Shown: positions 10,959-24,081 of the stretch, one piece after another
Numbering within the stretch: position 1 is the first letter of the stretch
Layout: each line of letters begins with the position of its first letter
Assembly (NCBI RefSeq): GCF_000002995.4
Contig: NW_025062478.1
Coordinates: 5,432,001 to 5,496,000 of the forward strand
From: Brugia malayi
Taxonomy: Eukaryota > Nematoda > Chromadorea > Rhabditida > Onchocercidae
Direction: 5' to 3'
Length of the DNA stretch: 64,000 nt
Made by a program: the position numbers and the translations under genes
The notes under the pieces: generated by a model
Seen by the model: the letters and a program-made list of their open reading frames with translations, nothing else
Databases searched by the model: none
Told to the model about the DNA's origin: nothing

Positions 10959-13900
10959 TTAACCAGGTTGTACTTCTCCTAATCATCCATTTGATTTATT
11001 TTTTATGCCTTCTTTTTTAAAGCAAATTTGAGGTTTCATGTTCAGTAATAACATCCAAATTATGGACTTTCGGAAAATTATTAAAGGAAAAATTTGATTA
11101 CAATAAAACATAGTAATTCTAATAATAAACTTTAATAATAATAATGAAAGTAGGTAACAAATTAGAAATGATATTGAACTGAAGAAATTCTTGTGCTAAG
11201 GATTCTTGCTAAATAGAGTTTTTTGTAGTTATTCATTCAGTCATGACCAGTTGAAAAAAAAAATCTCGTATTATTTTGCAAAATAATAGAAGAACATAAA
11301 TTGTTAGAACAGATTCCCAAAATTGGGATCAAGTAATCTCGAACTGTTAGATTCAGACAAAGATTTGAAAACTTAAAAATCAATTTCATCGACTCTAAAG
11401 TTATAATTTTTACCATTAAAATGACATTTTGTAATTTTAGCATGGGTCTCAAAATATAAGGACTTCATAGCTTCTCGTTTCTAGTAAGCTTACTTCTTCC
11501 TCATCCTACTGTAATGTTCAGCTAGTTTATCTTATCAAAATTAAAAAAAAAAAAGAAGCATACGTTCTTTGAAGTTGTTTATTTTGAAATTGTTTGCTTA
11601 TATCTATCAAAAACAAATTTGGCTTTCTCATGAAATACAGATGATCTCACGTTTTTTTATTATTATGTATGTTATGTTTGCATTAACATGTATTTATACT
11701 GTTTTGTTTATCGAAAAAAAATGTTTTCTATATTCGTCATATTGGGCATTTCTACACTTAGCTCCAAAATTTATCTTATAACTCCTTTCTCATTCATTAT
11801 TCCTTCACAGATTTCATTTATTTCGAAAAAGTTGCCTCCTGTTTCAGTTTTTTAAATATTCATTTGTAATTTCACTCAGTTAACTGCTATATTCACAGTT
11901 ATATTTACACAAATGCTTCATAGTTCTGTCCCAAAATTCTCGATAACAAAGTAAAAACTTTCCAAAATTTAAGGTTTTTCTCTTATTTCAGAATTTTAGT
12001 ATATCAAATTTTTATACATTAAAACTATTACGAATGATGTATTGATTCGTTGGATAAATGAAGTTGTGTTCGTATAAAATTGATAGTAGACATTTGTTCT
12101 ATTAGATATTACTGTTTTTTGATGCTGGCTATTCTGTTCTTTGGATAGAAATTGTTTTAATTATATTGGTTTATATTCAAGATAATAATGAAGTGTATTG
12201 GTACTTCAAATGACATCTTTTTCATCAAATAATTAATCTGCATAAGGAGCTTGATAAAAAGAATAATGAAGGAAATAAACAATTCCATTGTTCATATTTT
12301 CAAATTTGTAATGTTGTTGGAAAACAAACTTCAACACGTTTGAAAATTTGATAAACCGCTATGAATAGTTACTCACTTAATAACAAATCTGCTACAAATT
12401 TTTGGAGTGAAAAAAAAGTTATTTGAAATTGCTGAAATGAGGGCGAATATACAGAAAACAGCTGATATCTTTTTAGAAGTGGCTCCTGAGAGGCGCCAAT
12501 GAGAATGCTCGAAGTGATCGGTTTAAGGCGCCGACAATCAGTCAACGTTGCGTTGTCCATTCTTTTCCTCCAATACTAGGTGAGTCGCCATTCAGTCGAT
12601 CAACTGTTGATTATTGTATTAAGGCCCGAACAACTGAACGATAGATCAAGGCGATCAGATCAGATCAAATCAGATCATGCCAACCTTTACACCATTATTG
12701 CTCACTTTGAAGATCACTTCCTACCTTCATTTTATATCTTTATCATATCAAACGTGATATGATTGCTAGAATAATTGAGGTGTAAGCTATTTAACCCTCC
12801 ATTTCATTGGATTTTGTAAGAGCCACTATTTCTAAAACTTCATTACAAGTAGTTGGTATGAAATAAAATGGAATCGAAACATTCTGATTTAACCACTAAT
12901 ATTCAATAAGGAGAAATATTCGGACAAAAATAACTAATAATCGCAAATTTTATAAATCCTGTCAAGCCAACATAAGTAATAATTCATTCTTGGATTATAT
13001 AAACTATCTTAAACAATTAATAAAACAAATCCGGAACTTAAGTTGAATTAAACAATTGATGTAAATCAATTCACAATAACTTCCTGCTTGCATAAAACAA
13101 ATATGCCGTTGAAATTTCAACTATGAGTATAGATCATAAATGACAATTCAAATTTTGGAACACTTAATAGCCTTATTTTAAATTTAAAAATTTGCTAGAA
13201 TAGATTTTTAAAGCTGAACACATTTACACGCTATAAATCATTGCTCTAATCTAAGGATGAGATTCGTATGATGCCGGAAAGTTAAAAAACTGAAAAAAGG
13301 ATGACAAAACTCATCTCATCAGTTCAGAATCATAAATCCCGATTTTTTCTGGAATTAATGTGCATATTTGTCATTAGTTCGGTATCAAATTGAAGTATGA
13401 ATCAGTCTAGTTAGATTTCGTTTTTTTTCCTCAAAAAATTCTTCCAAGGAATAAACAAAGTTCAATAAGTTAACGGAAGTAGTGTGAAGTGAACCAATGT
13501 TCATTTAGTTATAAAAATAACAGACATTGAGAATTGGAAATATTGGCGCCAGCAAAGTTCAAAGAGATCCTTCTCTTCTATTTCTGCCATATCTCACTCA
13601 CTAGTACTACTACTGCACATTGATCATTCACTGTTCATGGACTGATAGTTGAAGTGCTGCTTTGTAGTGAATATGATCATGAAGTAAGTAGTGCTGGCAT
13701 GCGAGTAGAACTTCAAACAAACTTGTAGAAGACTTCATCTACCTGCATATCAAGTTATACGGTTCAATTTCAACCTTCATCAAGTTAAATCTAATTGTCA
13801 GAGTTTTCGAAAAAAACTCCCCTATGTCTGTACTGAGTACTGGACATAACACCCAAATACATATCATTTCTGTTGAATCGTCTATCAAAGAATGATTCCA

Positions 13901-14621
13901 ATACAAAATCTGAAGTAATCAATTTTGATCTAAATGTAACTCACACATTCTAACCGCTCAAAATTCATCATATACCGATAAGCATGATAAAGTTTGACAC
14001 TTAATTGATTAAATGAAAATTGATGAGAAATAACTTTAAATGGGATTTATTGTTGAACAGTTCAATACTCATCGCAATTAATATTGCAAACAAAAAGGTG
14101 GCAGATAAATCAATCCCTAAAATTATATAATCATAAAACAAAATGCACTAGCTCCATAAAAAGGCCACAATCATGTCAGCATTTCTCGGGAAATCCGAGA
14201 TTTTTTAATTTTACTTTCCAGCAAATTACACATGTTTGTTGTACAAGCTCTTATATTTCATTACAAATAATCATAATCGAGCAAAAAAAATAAAAATAGA
14301 ATACACAAGATTGATGAATTACAAAACAACAAACATCGATGTTCAAAGTCTTGAAAATTTGAGCTGAAAAAAATCCATTCCACGCAGTTTATTCAATAAA
14401 GAAGTTTTAAAAAATCACAACAAAGCACAAATTACCCGTATCAAAAGATATGTCTATAAAAATTCAATGACAAGAAAGCCCATATCAAATAACAAAACAG
14501 TTGTTGTAAGAAAAATATAAAAAGGAAATGTGAGTGCTTTAGAATTCTAAAATTCACCGAGAAAAACATCCATATGACAGTTATCAGATGAATCTAGTTA
14601 ACCACACGTAAAATCCATCAG
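10959..14621. other. Intergenic region between convergent DAN and aftiphilin genes
   Basis: The two flanking genes converge into this 3.7-kb AT-rich region. It contains scattered homopolymers and short open frames of 60-70 codons without domain signal. The aftiphilin polyadenylation signal (AATAAA on the minus strand) sits at about 14387-14392. No RNA gene or mobile element was recognised. Confidence 0.55.
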
Positions 14622-17600
14622 CTAGCGATCAACGATAGGGAAAAGTAAAACATTGGATAGCATATAATCGAGGTCCGGTAACTGGTCATGAAGAGCCCGA
14701 GCATCAAGTGAAAGTTCGCTCACTGGCTTATATTTTCGTTTATCACCATTTTTGTTTAGTACGTAATCCAGTACAATTCTGGAATAAATAAACATTGATA
14801 GTTCGTAACAAACAGCATAAAATATCTGACAACCATTTTCTGCAAACAACACTGAAAAATTCAACAATTCATGGCATACATAGCTTATCTTCAGTAGAAG
14901 CAGCAGTTTTTTAACATTTGAAAATTATGACAAGAAGATGCGTTTTGCATTATAAAATACAATGCATTCTCCAACGGTTAGAAAAAGATCAATTAATTAG
15001 ATTAACTGATTTCCGCCGCATAATGCAAATAAATCACTTACTGTGTATTGCTTGGAATATCTTTTTCACTTTTGCTGTTTCCAGCATCATCCGGGAAATT
15101 TAGACCAAACGCAGTAAGATCCTGTAAGACACCAGTAAATTTATTTAATACCAAATCATGATTTTAAGGATGTAGAAATTCCTCCAATGCATAAATTGGC
15201 ATGTGGCTATCAGTTTTGATTTCGATGCTTCTCATGCCTGCACTTGTTGCCATTTTTTACCAAAAACAATGATAACACTGTCATAAGCAATATGTTGTAC
15301 AATGGTAAATACGAAACACAAGCTGCATCATCTCTATTTCAAATATCAAAAAAATTTTCAGCAAGGTTTATTATCTAATTACTACAATTTAGAAAATAAT
15401 AAATAGAACCTTCTGCAATGTTGAGAACATTTGTACGGTTGGCGAACCATTAGCAGGTAAGCCTTTACTACTCGTGGATACCAAAAAATCCAAGTCTAGT
15501 GATGCAGACGATACATTTAATGCTGCAAAAAAAAAAAAAAATTTCTCCTGGAGGAATGCCTGTTCATTGGATATAAATCAGTTCTAAAAGAAGTAGAGAA
15601 CATCTTTAACTTTCAGTTACGAAAGCTGTCTTGCTAAAGTTATTATACTACAACTAAATTCCGACATGAAGGTTGAATAAATAGTGTCTACTCACTCTCG
15701 AGATTTGCATCTCTTTGTGAAATCAATAAAAACTATAAAAATCACTTGAAACACCAAAGATCATCAAATGCAGAAGACGAACAATATTCTATTAATAAAT
15801 GAAAAAAAGAACATACATCCTGCTTTAAGAGGATTTGTTAGACCGGAATTATTCCAGTCAAAGTGCACTGGTGGGACGGCCAACGAATCAACAGTAATGG
15901 ATCTTGAAGGTGCCTGCTGACCGATTGAAGACCTGTAAGCAGTACAATCTGACCTCTTCCTGTAACTTATAAATGTAAAGTGCAATCAGTGATGCTGGTA
16001 AACTTCTCCAAGTCTATACTTCTATTTACATCAACAAACATTGTTTCCGTCTCCTATAAATACTGTCAATAAAAAGCACATTAGAAATAACTAATAAAGC
16101 ATTTATATCATATGGTAGACGAGGTAAACGAAAAATTAATGAACATTGTGAAAACAGACGCAAAAAAGGAATTCGAGCAAATTAACTCATTCAAATATTT
16201 GACATAACCTATGTTCAGGCTAATCCAAAATTTCGAAGGAGGCTCTTAGAAAGACAAACAAAGCAGATATAAAAGCAAGAAAAGCTCTAACTTACCTTTT
16301 GATATCTGCATGAGGTAAGAACTCAGCCGAATTTGATTGAGGAAGCCTAAAAATGATAATTAACTTATAAAAATGACAACTAAAGTATTGTTAGATATGG
16401 ATAAGGACTGAAACATTACGGACTGAGTTTGCAAAACTTACGAATTTTTTTCATCTGCTAATGTAACCCTAGTGCAACTTTCGACCACAGACACTGGTGC
16501 AAGAACTGAACTTTCTTCAAGCTGTTGTGCAAATACTGGAAGATCTGAGTTTCGAATAACAGTCTGAAAGAAGGAAAGGATACTGCCTAAATTGTGGTAA
16601 ATTATTTGAAATTCATTCGTAAGAATGATGTAATTATAATATTTTACAGTCTTTGTGTCTTTAAATTGCAATCTTACAATTTATTAAGAAAAAAATGATA
16701 TTCGAGTAATACTCGAATATAAAGACTTTTTTGTATTAAAAAATAACAAACGGACTTGATTCACATCAATATCCAGTGAATATAAAAAGCAACTGCGGAT
16801 CAGTGAATTGTGCCACTGCAATTTCAGCGCTAGCGCCTCCTCAATAATGCTTACTGCTATCCATAGCATTTCATCAGGCCTAAACATGCATTAAAGCGGG
16901 ACTGGAACATTACTGGGTATACATCACAAATATTGTTTTGAATTTCATTCATTAGCGAAATGATTATTTCACAAAACAGAAATTTTTGATGAAGTGAAAA
17001 AATCATAAAACTATATATAATTTTCTACTAAAAGCATATGCTAAGCCTGAAGAACATAAATAAGTATTGCTACTGATTTCTAGACTTTCTAAATTTTATC
17101 ATGAATCATGTAAGAAAAGAAAATTTTCACCTGTTTTTGTCTTTTGTATTTATTGCATCATTTAATGTTTCGTATATGCCGCTGTCATGAGTATCATGCA
17201 GCTCGTCGTTGCTTTCTTCATCCACAGCAATTACTGTCCACAGTTGATCATTGCATAAATTTTCCAGAAGAGACGGCAATAATGGCTAAAAAATAATCCA
17301 GAATTATAGTTTTCAAAATGTAAATTCTTTGAATCATTAGTTCAATCCGTAATAATCAACAAACCACTTTTTTTAAGACATCATTGCTTCATGGCAATAT
17401 AATGCAAAAGAGATCAACTGCATAAAGAGGAGACATGTAATAAAACGATGTGTTACTGGAAAGTATTGAATAATTGTAGAAGATGCTAAATAACGGATGA
17501 TGACTTATATTCCATCAGTCCTATCAGTTCTTATCAAACAGAGTTCAATCTAAAGTCTCCGTAAGATCACTCTAATAAACAATGAATAGGTGTAAGAAAA

Positions 17601-18615
17601 TGATTTCAACTTATCTATTTTTTTTTTTTTTTTTAATTTATAAACTTACATTTTCAGTGGTTAACTGCAATTCCGGTTCTAAAAACGAAAAATCTGCAGT
17701 CGACTTATTTTTCATATCAGGCAATGAAGAAAATTCGAAATTTGCCCAATTATCATTTTCATTTTCCTCAGTTTTCTCCTGAAACATGGGAAGATATAAA
17801 AAGATTGCTTATGATACATTGTCAAATTTGAGAAACATTGGTACCTTTCCTTTAATTAGAATTTAATGAGCAAAAATGAATATGCACCGTTTTAGCGAAT
17901 TTTTCGAAATCACCAAACTCATCATCATCTTTATCGCTTTCCAAAGTACTTTGCGTAACTTTAACTTTTTCATTTCCACCATTCAAATCGTTATTCTCCA
18001 ACTTAGAACTGTCTTTTGTCTCGTTTTCCATATTTTCTGCTGGGATTAATTCCTCTCTCCCTTTTTCGAAGGCTTGAATATCGTGTGCTCCATCCACCTG
18101 AATCGACTAACTAAACATTGAGGGGAAGTTTATGAGAAATACATATGCAATAATCAACCTATTGACAATTGAATACTGACCTTAACAAAATCAGCCGTAA
18201 CGAAGCTCTTTACCAAATCCGACTCTTCAGGGCAGCCTAAAATATCAGGCGATAAATGCTGAGGTTTAGAACATCGTGCAAACTGAGGAGATCGAAATCG
18301 CAAAGACGGAGACAAAGGGTTCTGCTTTCCATCATAATTGCTATGCAGTATAGTTTCTGTAACAAGATTATGAGCGCGATCTGCAGTTTCGCCTGTTTCT
18401 ATAAACTCAGTATGAGGCAATGCCATCTCGCAATTTACAAATTCCGAATCTGTTTCAGTCTGAAGTACGGCTGACATATGTGCATCATTCCCATTGTAAT
18501 CATCATCCGCAACAGCAGTAAACCGATTACGATCGCTTAAATCAGCAAAGGTAGCATCGCATGAGGTTTCGATACATGCAGCTGGAGGCAGTGGTGGCGG
18601 ATCATCTTCAAACAT
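14622..18615 (-). CDS. Aftiphilin-like clathrin/AP accessory protein
   Basis: Eleven frame-consistent exons: 18181-18615, 17888-18097, 17650-17778, 17131-17285, 16756-16879, 16442-16563, 16296-16346, 15817-15932, 15410-15522, 15042-15121 and 14622-14778. They encode about 563 residues. The N-terminal half is acidic and disordered and contains DDDEFGDFEKF and DNWANFEF, which look like short phenylalanine/tryptophan adaptor-binding motifs. The conserved C-terminal part includes LQWHNSLIRSCFLYSLDID, then PPVHFDWNNSGLTNPL and LDLDFL, and ends with DLDYMLSNVLLFP, the pattern of the aftiphilin clathrin-binding-box domain. Aftiphilin works with AP-1, AP-2 and clathrin in trafficking between trans-Golgi and endosomes. 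The start MFEDDPPPLPP is the first Met of an open acidic exon. The protein is shorter than vertebrate aftiphilin, mainly in the disordered region. The family call rests on recalled motifs. Confidence 0.82.
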
Positions 18616-20743
18616 TCTCTTTAATTAATAAACTAATCTGAAAAGCAAACAACAATGGCATTCTCATAACTTCTTCAAGAAAATAAATGTGTCGTCCTGC
18701 GTATTGGAAAAAATGAATTATATCTGCTTGATGTGAATTTTGTTCGAAACAGTCTGTGATATTAAAAGAAATTTGGCATATAAAATATCAAAAAAAAAAA
18801 AAAAACGAAGGGAAAATTTACGAATGAAACACAGGAATTTCTTTTTTTCACAATTACGACTACTACCACAACTTTGACCTTCGTTCACAATGCATATTGC
18901 TCAGTGAACAGTGGGCATTTTACTTATCCCTACCGTAAGGAGATAGATAACGAATATTTTTTTGATAAATTTTAATTAAGTTTAAATATCGTTGACAAGT
19001 GGTATATATAGATAAGTTATGCTATATCCTTGGTAGATTTTTAAACAAAAATACTATTCAACATTAATATGACTCAGATAGTGAACAAACCTTCCTTTTG
19101 ATATTTAGAAGTATTCTAAAAGAAACCTATCCAAACAACGCATCTTTTGGATCATCAAGTACACAGTAAATTACATTCTAAAAATAATATTTTCGCAATC
19201 CACAGCATGCAACTAGTATGCAACACAGTAAATAAATCAAACAAGTTGGTTGTAAAGCTGCCCAAAGGGTAAGGTAGTATGGGTAAGGTTGGCGCTTCCT
19301 GAACGACAGGTGGGGAGGAGTGACTGCCAGTAACAAAGCATGGATAGATTTTTATAAAATTTATGATAAAAAATCTAGCTTAGAATAAAATTTTAATGAA
19401 CAAATCTACTGGAATAATGCTAATGTCAACATTAGTTTAGGAAAGTTTTTTCCCCTGAATTTTCGGTAGATCATTTCAAATTGAAACGATCTGGAAACAG
19501 CATTACTTCATCTTCGAGTCACTTTATCCTTTTCATTGTTTCCATTTTCCTTTTACTGTACACAAATATACTATCATTTTTAAAGTCTTTTATCTACGTG
19601 TGAGGGGTAATGGAGAATGTGTAATAAGAGGGATTTTCTGAATTTCTCATACGAAATGTTTTACAGCCGCTGAAGTTCTATCATTTACCAGCACAACTAT
19701 TGGATGTTTTCCTGTTAGGTTTTTCGATATTTTTCACTTCACTACTTCCGCTGAAATAATTTCGGTGATAGTAGTAAGCCAGAATTCACAAGGCATTATG
19801 AGCTTGGAAAATTGAATTAATCTTAACTTTAAAGTTAAATAACTGCTTGACAAATAAAAGCAAAGAGAAGGGTAATGATTGAGAAAGCAGGAGAAATGGC
19901 ATAGGCGTGCGACACAACGACAAATACCACCTGCAGGAAACCCGTTACTGCTATCTTCATGCATTGCTGAGTGCGTATTGATTGTTATCGCATTAGTTCC
20001 TTTGGTTCCTTTGTTTCGTTCAATAAAAATTTTTGAACTAAGCAAAAAAAGCAAGAATGGAGGTAGACAGAGATTTTCCTGTGTCTCTGATTCCCTGTGT
20101 GACAAGTTTGCATTCGATTTATTTTATGAATATTTTAGCAGAAAGATTGTAGGTGATAATTTAATACCTGTAGTAGAACATGAGGACTAATCAAACCAGT
20201 TCTAACAAACAAACTAACTTAGCTTGACTAGGCGTGACGTACAACAGCACTTTGAGAGCACAGCATCGAGAAGTCTGTTATTCATGAACATTTTTGTCAT
20301 GCAACTTCTAAACTGTCATGTCTACACAGGAAACATTTCATGCCAATTTACAGAATTAATGACGATATTTTCCAAAAATTTTATTTCCAAAAATATTAAT
20401 GAAATTCGTTGTCAAATGAAACGTTAGTTGCAGAACATATATCACTTAACTTTCTTCCTCCTCAGATTTTCACCAACACTGCCTTAAATGTCGTATTAAA
20501 TTTTCATGGATTATTTAAATTAAACCTAGAAACTTGCGAAATTCTGAAAGAATAAAATAATACGGTTCCAACTTTACTAGTTTATTTTATCATCTGATAC
20601 TGGCATCTGGCGGCATCTCTATTTTACTCTCTCTATCCTGTAATTTCGAAAAAGATCATAGTCAATTAAAGTAAACACTTATTTGTGCAGTACAATTTTC
20701 GGATATTGGTTGAAATCATTGCAAAAAGAGCAAAAGCGAAGCG
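18616..20743. other. Divergent promoter region, aftiphilin / PP1-like
   Basis: The 2.1 kb between two divergently transcribed genes. Overlapping open frames at 19734-20190 on both strands have no recognisable motif and no splice support, so I treat them as chance. A poly-A tract lies at about 18790-18804. Both promoters are presumably here, but no specific element was identified. Confidence 0.5.
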
Positions 20744-23227
20744 ATGGCAGCAAGTGTTACAGCAGAAACATTGGATAAAATGATAGCTGTACTAGAAGAA
20801 ATGGGTACCAAAAAAGTAAATCAGTTTACCCTGACCAAATTGATATTCCATTCTTACCCAAAAGTTTACAATTAATGTCTTAAAGCATGATAATAATATG
20901 CATCCCACATAGAATGTATACCCACACGCACACCCTTCTTAATTTGTTCTGAAACAGATGTTCTGCTCATTATTCGTAGTGACTAGCATGTTCAAAATTA
21001 AGACAATTTATTTCCGCAGGTTAATTAATGCACAGACAAATGACTATTGAGGAGTTGTGATGGGTGAGAAACTAAAAATCTTCAGGAGATTCAAATGAAT
21101 CAAAAAATAACATTAGAAGAAATACTGGCGTTAATGTCCACTGCTGGGCTAATTATGATGGAAGAAGGTTCGTTGGTTGAAGTTGAAGTGCCGATCAAAG
21201 TGGTTGGCGATATTCATGGCCAGTACGAAGTGAGCAAACTAATCACCTTTCGCACTTCTTTATTTCTCTCAATAGTTGCTTAGATATATACCTTGTGTTT
21301 TCAAAACTTTAGAGAATTTGAATTGGAAAAAAGAAGAACTAAGAAGACAAATTGCTTCCCTACTGACCGCTCATCCGCTGAACTTTCACATTTTAAATTG
21401 TTTAAATCGTGTTCCATCTGAATTGCAAGTACTAAACTTTATTTTTATTAAATTGGAAATATAAAACCAGGATATGCATAAACTATTTGGAATAATCGGC
21501 AAAGTACCAGAAGTGAAAATGATTTTCTTGGGAGATTATATTGATCGTGGACCGCAGTCCATTGAAACAATAATTTATTTGTTATGTTTGAAAGTGAAAT
21601 ATCGAGATCGCATTTTTTTGCTTCGAGGGAATCACGAGACGCCAGCAGTAAATCGTATATATGGCTTCTATAATGAATGTGCTCTTAAATATGGGTTAGC
21701 TATTTAATGGCTTAAATTGGAAATATTCTGAGACATTTTCATCGTTTCCGTAAAATCTTTCGAAATAATATCTAAAAAAGTGCTTCAGCGTTGGCTTGTG
21801 GTGGGATTTCCAATCATTCTTCAATCGTATGCCCATGGCTGGACTTATCTCTAAACGTGTCCTTTGCATGCATGGTGGATTATCACCGCATCTTACCAGT
21901 CTTGAACAAATCCGTCAAATTAAACGTCCTTGCGAACCATTGGTAAGTGTCAACAGCAGTTACAATCTTCTTAGTATATCTCGTCTATTATTTGTTAACT
22001 TAATAAAATCTGTAAATGAAACTTCAGGATCGTGGATTGTTAATCGATTTGGTTTGGTCAGATCCGACAAATAAAGGAGATGGATGGTTCTACTCCCCAC
22101 GTGGCCTCAGTTATTCATTCGGCAAAGGTGCTTTGCTTGCAGCTTGCAAACTGCTAAAAATTGATCTTGTCATCCGGGCTCATCAGGTAACATTTTTCTT
22201 TGAACATGAAAGATATGAGAATAAATATGCTGGTCGAATCTTCTCGGACCAAAAAAGTTTTGAGGTTGTACAAGACGGATACGAATTGATGGTTGGTGAG
22301 AAACTGATAACTATATTTTCTGCCCCAAATTATGCCGGACTGTTTAATAACGCAGGTGCCGTTGTTTGTATCGACGACGACTTACAGGTTTACTGAAAGT
22401 CTGAAATAAATTTACGAAATAAGTCAATAAATTATCGCAGAAAATAGGTATGTTAAACAAATTAGTGATGTCAAACTGTCTTGTTACACTCGCTACAGTT
22501 TCATGTGCAATCGAATAAATGTCATTCCATAATAACTTTTTTAAAGAATTTCAGGCATTCCTGTCATATTAAGCATTAAAATATTGAAAATTCCAGGTTA
22601 CTTTTCAACAACTTCGCGTTCCTCCAGGTCCAACTTGCGTGCGGTCTTGTCCAGAAGTAGCCTGTGCTCCTGGTCAAGCTCTCACCTTACCACAGATAAA
22701 GCAGGTAGCAAGCATATCTCAGGTATGCTATACATTAATATTCATCTGACATACAAAGAATAGGGTTTAAAATATTTTCAGGCAAAAACCATTGTACCGA
22801 GTGCAGGAGAAATGAAAGAAGGAGAAAAAGATCAAAAAGACAATAAGAAGGGAGATGAGAGAGAAGGAAAGAAGGAAAATGGCAGTAAGGATATCGAAAA
22901 GAAAGAGGAAGAGAAGAAAAAGGAAGACGAGAAGGAGAAGAGGGATGAAGGAAAGAGTACAGAGAAGGTAAGTAACACAGTAGGAAAGTTTAAGTTAGCC
23001 TGGTAATGAAATGTGCGCAATAAGGCCTTTTCCAACTTCCGCATTGTCCCTGTATACCTTTAGAAATGTACGATATCTTATTATGAATGAAATTTATTTA
23101 AGAATGAGCATATCATATTGCCGTATTTCATCACATTCCTGCGCTTTTGACTTTTTTCTTACAATCTGCGCCTCAGTGGCTGGAAACGAAGCACAAAAAA
23201 TCATCGCTAGGTTTAGGGTCAAACTGA
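20744..23227 (+). CDS. Divergent PP1-family Ser/Thr protein phosphatase (nematode sperm-type), with K/E-rich tail
   Basis: Nine exons: 20744-20815, 21086-21229, 21471-21694, 21789-21942, 22028-22186, 22265-22387, 22597-22704, 22782-22967 and 23177-23227, giving about 406 residues. All PPP metal and phosphate motifs are present: GDIHGQ (65-70), GDYIDRG, LLRGNHE, MHGGLSP, WSDP, IRAHQ and FSAPNY (269-274). The segments between them ([31 protein letters not shown]) follow the expanded nematode PP1 subgroup, not canonical PP1. After the catalytic core come a short Pro/Cys segment and a highly charged tail of Lys/Glu runs (residues about 328-390). The loop after FSAPNY is AGLFNN, where canonical PP1 has CGEFDN. 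An alternative donor 18 bases downstream of 22704 is possible. AATAAA lies at 23283 and 23300. The enzyme dephosphorylates Ser/Thr. A germline or sperm role is inferred from related worm paralogs. Confidence 0.9.
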
Positions 23228-24081
23228 AGGATTGTCAAATTGGTAAATCCCATAAGTTATGTAATGTTATAATTGAAATGAAAATAAAAATGTTTCAGAA
23301 ATAAATGGTATCACGTGAATCTTGAAATATCAAGCTACACGCTAAAAATTCATCGCTATCATTTGGATCTCTTTATTTTCACTTTTTCCGTCTTGTCTTT
23401 CGGAATACGTAAAGTGATTATATACTACGAAATATTGTCGAAACACCGATTGCTATTAGTTTCATCATTGACCCTTAAGAATTGCATACAATACTAATGA
23501 ACAGTGAATTCAAAATAAAAACTGTATTATAAATGATAAAAGAAAGGAAATTTATTCGATGACTTACACGGAAGGCCTTCGTTTAATTCAATTAACTTAC
23601 TTCATTTTGATTCTTATATGATTCTTATTCATTTTGATTCTCATTTTGATTTCTTTTTCATTTTGATTCTTAAATTGAATTAAACAAAAAACGATAGTCC
23701 TCCATTCAGTGATGCTATATATCATTGTCATTTTGGTGTTTTCTACGCCTAAACAGACAATCAAATTGCTGGTATGCCTAAATAACCTACTGCATTTCAT
23801 CTCCCTACATTATACCAATTAGTATTCAAAGAATAAAATCTCATGAATAGTTTGAACATCATTTAGCATCTATTCTAACTGTTTTGAAATTTTAGTCTTA
23901 ATCTCAGAACTTAGAAAATTATTACTGCAAAAAATAAACCTGAGAAATTTACATATTGAATTGCTGTGTATTGTTAAATTCTAATAATTAATACATATGC
24001 AAAATAAATGAGTAACACTTAAATAATAATTGCGGGTCGAATTGTATTTTGTTCATTTTTTTTATCAATAAGAAGCAGCCA

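Noticed and set aside
19734..20190. Overlapping 103- and 123-codon frames on opposite strands
   Set aside because: They have no domain, signal peptide or splice context and lie in the divergent promoter region. They are probably chance openings.
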